Assembly (NCBI GenBank): GCA_017991275.1
Contig: JAGNMH010000087.1
Coordinates: forward strand, 1 to 11,607
Length of the DNA stretch: 11,607 bases
Origin: Acidobacteriota bacterium
Lineage (GTDB): Bacteria; Acidobacteriota; Blastocatellia; RBC074
Reading direction: 5' to 3'
Position numbers and translations under genes: made by a program. Position 1 is the first letter of the stretch; each line of letters opens with the position of its first letter. A model generated the notes under the pieces. That model was not told the origin of the DNA, did no database searches, and saw only the letters and a list, made by a program, of their open reading frames with translations. Below are positions 7,752 through 11,607 of the stretch, one piece after another.

Positions 7752-7858
7752 TTGCCACGTCGTGCCCCAAAGCACCCGCAAGCAAAAATTTTAGCTATGC
7801 AACCTGAATTCCCCTTCGGAGCTAATACCTAAATCACAAGAGAGCGAACAATCACTTT

Positions 7859-9064
7859 ATGAAGATTGCCATTCTGGGGACGCGAGGAATCCCCGCCAAT
7901 TATGGCGGCTTTGAAACTTTCGCGGAACAATTGGGGACGCGACTGGTGGCACGGGGACATCAAGTTACGGTTTACGGGCGCAAACATTATTCGACCACTG
8001 ACAGCAAATTTTATCGCGGCGTTGAACTGGTTACGCTGCCGACAATTCGCCATAAATACTTCGACACGATCATCCACACTTTCCTTTCCGTTCTGTACGC
8101 TTCAACCAGAAAATACGACATTATTTTGATTTGCAATGCTGCCAACAGCATTTTTTCGTTTATCCCGCGTTTGTTCGGAACGCCTACGCTGGTCAATGTT
8201 GACGGCCTGGAGCGCAAACGCAAAAAGTGGAATTGGGTTGGGCAGACCTATTACCTGCTGTCTGAATGGCTTTCCACGTTTTTGCCTTCGGCGATTGTCA
8301 CCGACGCTAAAGTGATTCAGGACTATTACGCCACACGCTACAAGAAAGAATCGGCAATGATCGCCTACGGGGCCGAAGTCGCCCGGCGCGCTGAACCGGA
8401 AAAGCTTGCCAGCTTCGGGTTATGCCCTAACGGTTACGTGCTTTACGTCAGCCGGTTGGAGCCTGAGAACAACGCTCATCTGGTGATCGAAGCTTTCGAA
8501 AAGGTCAAAACCGAAATGCCGCTGGTGATTGTTGGCGGCGCGCCTTATGCCGAAGAGTACATCGCCCAGCTTAAAAGCACCCGCGATTCGCGCGTGAAAT
8601 TTATGGGATTTATATTCGGTTCTGATTACAGGGCTTTGCAGCAAAACGCTTACTGTTATGTTCACGCCACTGAAGTCGGCGGCACACACCCCGCGTTGAT
8701 CGAAGCAATGGGCGCAGGAAATTGCGCGCTGACGCTGAACACCCCGGAAAACCGCGAAGTCATAAATGGGGCAGGCATAGTTTACGATTCGGTGGCCGAT
8801 TTGACGGCCAAGCTGCAACAGGTGGTTGATCACCCTGAGATGATAGGCGAATACCGCCGCCGTTCCATGGAGCGAGTTCTGGAGCTTTACGACTGGGAAC
8901 AAATAACCGACCAGTATGACGAGTTGCTGTCGAAGCTGGCAGGTGTCGAACTCCCAACAAAAGCTGCCGGAAAATCTGTTGTCTCAAATACTGTGGAACC
9001 TGCGATAAAGTCATTTGTTCAGGAGCCTGTGAAAGTTCGCAGAGCCGCTAAATCCCTCCATTGA
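7859..9064 (+). CDS. DUF1972/GT4-type glycosyltransferase for surface polysaccharide
   Basis: This 401-residue retaining-type GT-B glycosyltransferase is predicted to transfer a sugar from a nucleotide donor to a lipid-linked oligosaccharide at the cytoplasmic membrane. The N-terminal acceptor domain shows the DUF1972 signature GTRGIPANYGGFETFAEQL at 7-25, with VNVDGLERKRKKW at 112-124. The C-terminal GT4 donor domain begins near 190 (GYVLYVSRLEPENN, IVGGAPY). It contains VGGTHPALIEAMGAGNCA at 273-290, where E282 is the second Glu of the EX7E motif; the first position holds Gly, as I recall for this subfamily. Residues about 362-401 form a Lys/Ala/Val-rich tail beyond the fold with no recognised domain. 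A purine-rich AGAGAG lies about 14 bases before the ATG. It is followed 37 bases later by a Wzm-type permease, suggesting a capsule, exopolysaccharide or O-antigen operon. The donor sugar is unknown. Confidence 0.9.
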   Translation: MKIAILGTRGIPANYGGFETFAEQLGTRLVARGHQVTVYGRKHYSTTDSKFYRGVELVTLPTIRHKYFDTIIHTFLSVLYASTRKYDIILICNAANSIFSFIPRLFGTPTLVNVDGLERKRKKWNWVGQTYYLLSEWLSTFLPSAIVTDAKVIQDYYATRYKKESAMIAYGAEVARRAEPEKLASFGLCPNGYVLYVSRLEPENNAHLVIEAFEKVKTEMPLVIVGGAPYAEEYIAQLKSTRDSRVKFMGFIFGSDYRALQQNAYCYVHATEVGGTHPALIEAMGAGNCALTLNTPENREVINGAGIVYDSVADLTAKLQQVVDHPEMIGEYRRRSMERVLELYDWEQITDQYDELLSKLAGVELPTKAAGKSVVSNTVEPAIKSFVQEPVKVRRAAKSLH

Positions 9065-9101
9065 TTTCCTCGTTTTTCAATCCGTAACTAGCTGAATCAG
9101 A

Positions 9102-9929
9102 ATGAATTATAGTTCCAACGCAAAAACCCCATTGTGGCGTCCAGCCTGGTCGCTTTTGCGCGAACACAGGGATTTGATTCGCTCAATGGTAAGGCGCGAC
9201 CTGACCAGCCGGTACAAAGGTTCAGTCATGGGATCGGCTTGGGCAATCATCACTCCGGCAGTGCAAATCGTCATTTTCACAGTTATCTTTTCCGGCATCT
9301 TCAGCGCAAAGTTTGGCGAACAGGGCGGCCATCTTCGCTTCGCGGTGTATATGTTTTGCGGAATGTTGCCCTGGATTGCTTTCAGCGACGGAGTCTTGCG
9401 TTCGACCACAACCCTGACCGACAACATCAATCTGGTTCGACGCGTAGTTTTTCCGCTTGAAGCTTTGCCGGTAAATCTGGCGTTTTCGGCTCTATTGCAA
9501 CAATTGCTCGGCACGGTTGTTTTGCTGCTGGCGGCTATGTTGATGCAACGAACTTTGCACTCAACAGCTTTGTGGTTGCCGGTTTTGTTAATTCCTCAAC
9601 TGTTGGCGACGATTGGTTTGGGGTGGTTGATGGCCAGTCTGGGCGTTTTCATCCGCGATATGACTCAAATCAATCAACTGGCACTGCAAGCCTGTATGTA
9701 CCTGACGCCGATCCTTTATCCCGAAAGCATGGTTCCGCCAAATTACCGCTGGCTGGTGGATTGGAACCCAATGGCTCCGCTGATTCGCAGTTACAGGCGA
9801 ACTCTGCTGGAAGGCCTGATGCCTGACTGGCGAGGTCTGGGCTTTACGCTGGCCTTCGGGCTGATTTGTTTTGTCTTCGGTTATTGGTGGTTTGAACGAA
9901 CGAAGAAAGCTTTTGCCGATGTGTTGTAG
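9102..9929 (+). CDS. wzm: ABC-2 type polysaccharide export permease (Wzm-like)
   Basis: This 275-residue inner-membrane subunit belongs to the family that moves lipid-linked polysaccharide across the membrane (Wzm, KpsM, TagG). The N-terminal amphipathic segment LIRSMVRRDLTSRYKGSVMG at 25-44 is the family hallmark. Membrane helices lie near 45-67, 82-98, 123-148, 156-180, 194-206 and 246-264. The conserved VVFPLEALPVN at 115-125, LGVFIRDMTQI at 180-190 and a WNPMAPLI segment at 221-228 also fit. It ends with FERTKKAFADVL, a typical C-terminus. It follows the glycosyltransferase by 37 bases and probably shares its transcript. The ATPase partner (Wzt) normally encoded beside such permeases is absent on the downstream side, where a long noncoding stretch follows. 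The gene symbol reflects family membership, not proven orthology. Confidence 0.9.
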   Translation: MNYSSNAKTPLWRPAWSLLREHRDLIRSMVRRDLTSRYKGSVMGSAWAIITPAVQIVIFTVIFSGIFSAKFGEQGGHLRFAVYMFCGMLPWIAFSDGVLRSTTTLTDNINLVRRVVFPLEALPVNLAFSALLQQLLGTVVLLLAAMLMQRTLHSTALWLPVLLIPQLLATIGLGWLMASLGVFIRDMTQINQLALQACMYLTPILYPESMVPPNYRWLVDWNPMAPLIRSYRRTLLEGLMPDWRGLGFTLAFGLICFVFGYWWFERTKKAFADVL

Positions 9930-9944
9930 CAATGAATTTGGAGT

Positions 9945-10010
9945 GCTACGGCTCTGGCGTAGCTTTGGTAGTCGTTCGGATGGCAAACCTTTTTCTTAAT
10001 TACCAGAGCC
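9945..10010 (+). repeat. nested inverted repeats after the Wzm-like gene
   Basis: A hairpin of six base pairs, GCTACG (9945-9950) with CGTAGC (9958-9963), begins 16 bases after the permease stop and is followed by TTT. Its loop is part of GGCTCTGG (9950-9957), which is perfectly complementary to CCAGAGCC (10003-10010). The two pairings share one base, so a pseudoknot or alternating fold is possible. It may act as a 3' stabiliser or weak terminator. Confidence 0.4.
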
Positions 10011-10122
10011 ACCACCCTAAAAAAATTCCTGACCTCAGATCGTCAATTGAAAAAAATCTATAGCCATTTCTGCCTGATTGAGTAAGTTTTACAAAAAAAC
10101 GCCTGGTTGAATTTCACTGTCA

Positions 10123-10153
10123 AAAGGCAGGAAGCGCCAATAAGCCTGTCTTT
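10123..10153 (+). terminator. candidate hairpin terminator
   Basis: AAAGGCAGG (10123-10131) pairs with CCTGTCTTT (10145-10153) over nine base pairs including one G-U, around a 13-base loop. T-rich sequence follows, though interrupted, with a run of six T at about 10168-10173. It could end transcription of the glycosyltransferase-permease message. It is weaker than the stem at 10298-10331. Confidence 0.3.
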
Positions 10154-10195
10154 ATTGAGCTTTATGCTTTTTTCAGCAAGCGGACAGTTGTGGCA

Positions 10196-10340
10196 TCGTG
10201 GTTGCACTAGCTTAGGTGGGGCAACGAGATACCAGGTGGTTAACTCCACTGACGGTGTCAGCGGTTATCATCGGTGAGGAAGGTAACCGCACTTATCAGG
10301 CGCGACAGGCAATCCCACGACTGTCGCGCCTATTTCTTTA
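10196..10340 (+). ncRNA. candidate structured small RNA, no known family
   Basis: A run of possible local hairpins lies close together: GTTGC (10201-10205) with GCAAC (10221-10225); GGTGG (10235-10239) with CCACT (10246-10250); CTGAC (10249-10253) with GTCAG (10257-10261); GCGGTTA (10261-10267) with TAACCGC (10284-10290); and an 11-base-pair terminal stem followed by T-rich sequence. The second and third hairpins overlap slightly and cannot both form in full. The succession of helices ending in a terminator resembles a free-standing small RNA. I could not match it to RNase P, tmRNA, SRP RNA, 6S or a riboswitch class I know. No clear promoter was found, so it may simply be the 3' end of the upstream message. 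Confidence 0.25.
10298..10340 (+). terminator. strong intrinsic-type terminator hairpin
   Basis: AGGCGCGACAG (10298-10308) and CTGTCGCGCCT (10321-10331) form a perfect 11-base-pair, GC-rich stem around a 12-base loop. ATTTCTTTA follows on the plus strand. The T-tract is interrupted, so efficiency is uncertain. The sequence on the other side is not T-rich in the minus-strand sense, so it should mainly stop plus-strand transcription, 369 bases beyond the Wzm-like gene, and protect the converging acyltransferase gene. Confidence 0.55.
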
Positions 10341-10421
10341 TTGCGCCCAATCGTTTTGAAAATTCTTCCTGCGTCCTTTCAGCCGCCAGACTCCCCCGTT
10401 TTTGCCAATTCCACTTTTCCG

Positions 10422-11607
10422 CTATTTCAGAGACACGTCTCCAGCTTTGCGAATATCGTAGGCAAACGAAACGAAGGTTTGAAGATAAGCAATCATCGCC
10501 ACAGCCAGCACTGCATAAACCGTCAATCCTGAACCAGACAATTCAGTCAGCCAAATTACAGCCGCAATTACGGCCAGCATCACCACAGCAATCAGCCAGC
10601 GGTAAATCACTTCAAACCACAAAACGAAAACAACAATGAAGCCAAGCACAGTAACCAGAGTTCCCAACTCGTGTGGCCAGCCAAGCTGAATCACCATCGA
10701 AAAGTAATAGCTGACGACCAATCCGCGAACAAATTTTTGCAGCGTGAAGTAATGCTCGTAAAAAAACGGAAAGAGCGCAGCCAGCGCAGCCACAACAAAC
10801 CATTCGTTGCGTTCACCCACAGGCACGGCCAGCGCGCGGCAAAGCGGGTAATGCCAGGTCAAAACCAACCAGACCGGCATCGTGTTGCGAATCCATTTAG
10901 CTATCCGCGAAGGTTTAATCAACGCCAGATCGGCCATCAGGTAAAGGTAATAGCCAATCGCGGGCAGCAGCACGCCCAGCCAGGTTGCGCCAATCGTGCC
11001 GCGCCGGATTGAAACCAGCAAAGTCACAATCAAGGCAATCAGCGGTGCCCATTCATAGCTGCGAATGTTGGATGGCGGCTGGCTGTACCAACGTTCGTAA
11101 GCGTCGTGAACACGCAAACTGGGCGTCAACGAACGATTGATGCTTTCGGCGACTTGAGCCATCACTTGTTGGTGAAATTCCTTGTCGTCTCGGTGCGCGG
11201 TTCTGTCTGTTTCGGCCAGCCGAATCGGTTCGTGATACCGGACAATAATCTTGGCGGGCTTGGGCAACAATTTCCATTTCGGCCATGCGCGATAAGCTCC
11301 GCCAATGGTGACAGGAACGATTTCTGCGCCGGTTTCAATAGCCAATCTGGCGACGCCGGTTCGCAATTCACCCATCGGCCCTTGTTCGGAGCGTTGACCT
11401 TCGGGAAAGATGCCCAGCGCGTCGCCACTGTTCAGGACTTTCACTGCTTCTCGAAAAGCCGATTCGCCTTTGCCTTTGCGAATGTCCACAGGGAATGAAC
11501 CGAACGCGCGAATCAACTGACCAAGCACGGGAACTCTGAACAGCGCATCCCAGGCCATAAACCGAATCTTGCGTTTGACCGGCAACAGCACCAGCACTGG
11601 ATCAAGA
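10422..11607 (-). CDS. PlsC-type acyltransferase fused to a C-terminal polytopic membrane domain (5' end outside window)
   Basis: The gene runs off the right edge. The frame is open to the last base, and the GTG at 11597 falls inside the domain, so it is not the true start. About 395 codons are seen. Positions below count from that GTG. The first visible residues LDPV are the end of the NHxxxxDP acyltransferase motif: its Asp is encoded at 11601-11603 and its His lies outside. Block II is seen around 36-40 (FPVDI), block III as FPEGQRS at 64-70, and block IV as IVPVTIGGA at 93-101. This is the PlsC fold, which acylates lysophosphatidate or related lipids at the inner membrane. From about 182 onward come seven or eight hydrophobic helices (near 184-198, 203-223, 240-258, 265-281, 290-306, 311-331, 333-351 and 358-378), making up roughly half the visible protein. 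Ordinary PlsC enzymes lack these, and I recognise no named family in them. Confidence 0.85.
   Translation of the reverse strand, partial: LDPVLVLLPVKRKIRFMAWDALFRVPVLGQLIRAFGSFPVDIRKGKGESAFREAVKVLNSGDALGIFPEGQRSEQGPMGELRTGVARLAIETGAEIVPVTIGGAYRAWPKWKLLPKPAKIIVRYHEPIRLAETDRTAHRDDKEFHQQVMAQVAESINRSLTPSLRVHDAYERWYSQPPSNIRSYEWAPLIALIVTLLVSIRRGTIGATWLGVLLPAIGYYLYLMADLALIKPSRIAKWIRNTMPVWLVLTWHYPLCRALAVPVGERNEWFVVAALAALFPFFYEHYFTLQKFVRGLVVSYYFSMVIQLGWPHELGTLVTVLGFIVVFVLWFEVIYRWLIAVVMLAVIAAVIWLTELSGSGLTVYAVLAVAMIAYLQTFVSFAYDIRKAGDVSLK

Larger units (their letters stand above)
9930..10421. other. 492-base noncoding stretch with several inverted repeats
   Basis: This gap separates the Wzm-like gene from the converging acyltransferase gene. 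I see no credible protein gene. Open frames here are short, lack family motifs and lack ribosome-binding sites. The stretch is more A/T-rich in its middle (about 10017-10175), with runs of A and T. It contains a small hairpin and a wider inverted repeat just after the permease gene (9945-10010), a second hairpin at 10123-10153, and a cluster of hairpins at about 10201-10331 ending in a terminator-like stem. These are listed separately. Confidence 0.7.

Noticed and set aside
10058..10249. 63-codon open frame on the minus strand in the noncoding stretch
   Set aside because: It has no family motif and no ribosome-binding site, and its composition resembles the surrounding noncoding sequence. It also overlaps several inverted repeats.
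10231..10290. Possible SRP RNA, hammerhead or cobalamin riboswitch fragment
   Set aside because: A GAGGAAGG stretch and a CCACTG recall these families, but the conserved cores (GGAA loop context, CTGATGAG/GAAA core, full cobalamin box) are absent on both strands.
10274..10639. 121-codon open frame on the plus strand
   Set aside because: It crosses the terminator hairpin and runs antisense over the end of the acyltransferase gene. Its translation is rich in Gln, Ser and Arg with no fold-like pattern.
11595..11597. GTG at 11597 as the true start of the acyltransferase
   Set aside because: The frame stays open to the window edge, and the residues before it (LDP) belong to the conserved NHxxxxDP motif, so the gene starts outside.

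Overview
The window is 11.6 kb of gene-dense bacterial chromosome with roughly balanced base composition. It holds seven complete protein-coding genes, an eighth running off the right edge, and the first 22 codons of a ninth at the left edge. No rRNA, tRNA, CRISPR array, insertion sequence or phage gene was recognised. The mix of tandem MacB-type permeases, a secreted protein of unknown family, a two-gene molybdenum hydroxylase and an acyltransferase fused to a membrane domain resembles genomes of Acidobacteriota (perhaps Blastocatellia). That placement is a weak inference from gene content, because no phylogenetic marker is present.

Left block, minus strand (1-2842): a secreted protein of unknown function is followed by a MacB/FtsX-type ABC permease. 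One base after that permease stops, a second similar permease begins and leaves the window. The two permeases probably work as a pair, with an ATPase encoded elsewhere. A perfect TATAAT box lies just upstream of the secreted-protein gene.

Central plus-strand pair (2969-4884): an N-acetylglucosamine-6-phosphate deacetylase-like amidohydrolase (nagA-like) is followed five bases later by an RsuA/RluB/RluF-family pseudouridine synthase. The synthase apparently starts at TTG, served by a Shine-Dalgarno sequence inside the end of the upstream gene. The synthase converges, with a four-base gap, on the next block.

Minus-strand molybdenum hydroxylase (4889-7589): a large molybdopterin-binding subunit overlaps by eight bases a small subunit carrying two [2Fe-2S] clusters. 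No FAD subunit gene is adjacent.

Plus-strand surface-polysaccharide pair (7859-9929): a DUF1972/GT4 glycosyltransferase and a Wzm-type polysaccharide-export permease are transcribed divergently from the hydroxylase. The 269-base intergenic region between them holds one TATACT box on each strand and a triple TGACNG repeat. The cognate Wzt ATPase is not next to the permease.

Right end: a 492-base noncoding stretch (9930-10421) carries several inverted repeats and ends in a strong terminator-like hairpin. It could be the operon's 3' region or hold a small structured RNA. Beyond it, on the minus strand, is a PlsC-type acyltransferase with an unusual C-terminal polytopic membrane domain, cut off at the right edge.

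No clear new defence system or mobile system was found. The items most worth a second look are the PlsC-membrane fusion, the structured intergenic region, the secreted protein of unknown family and the two-subunit hydroxylase.
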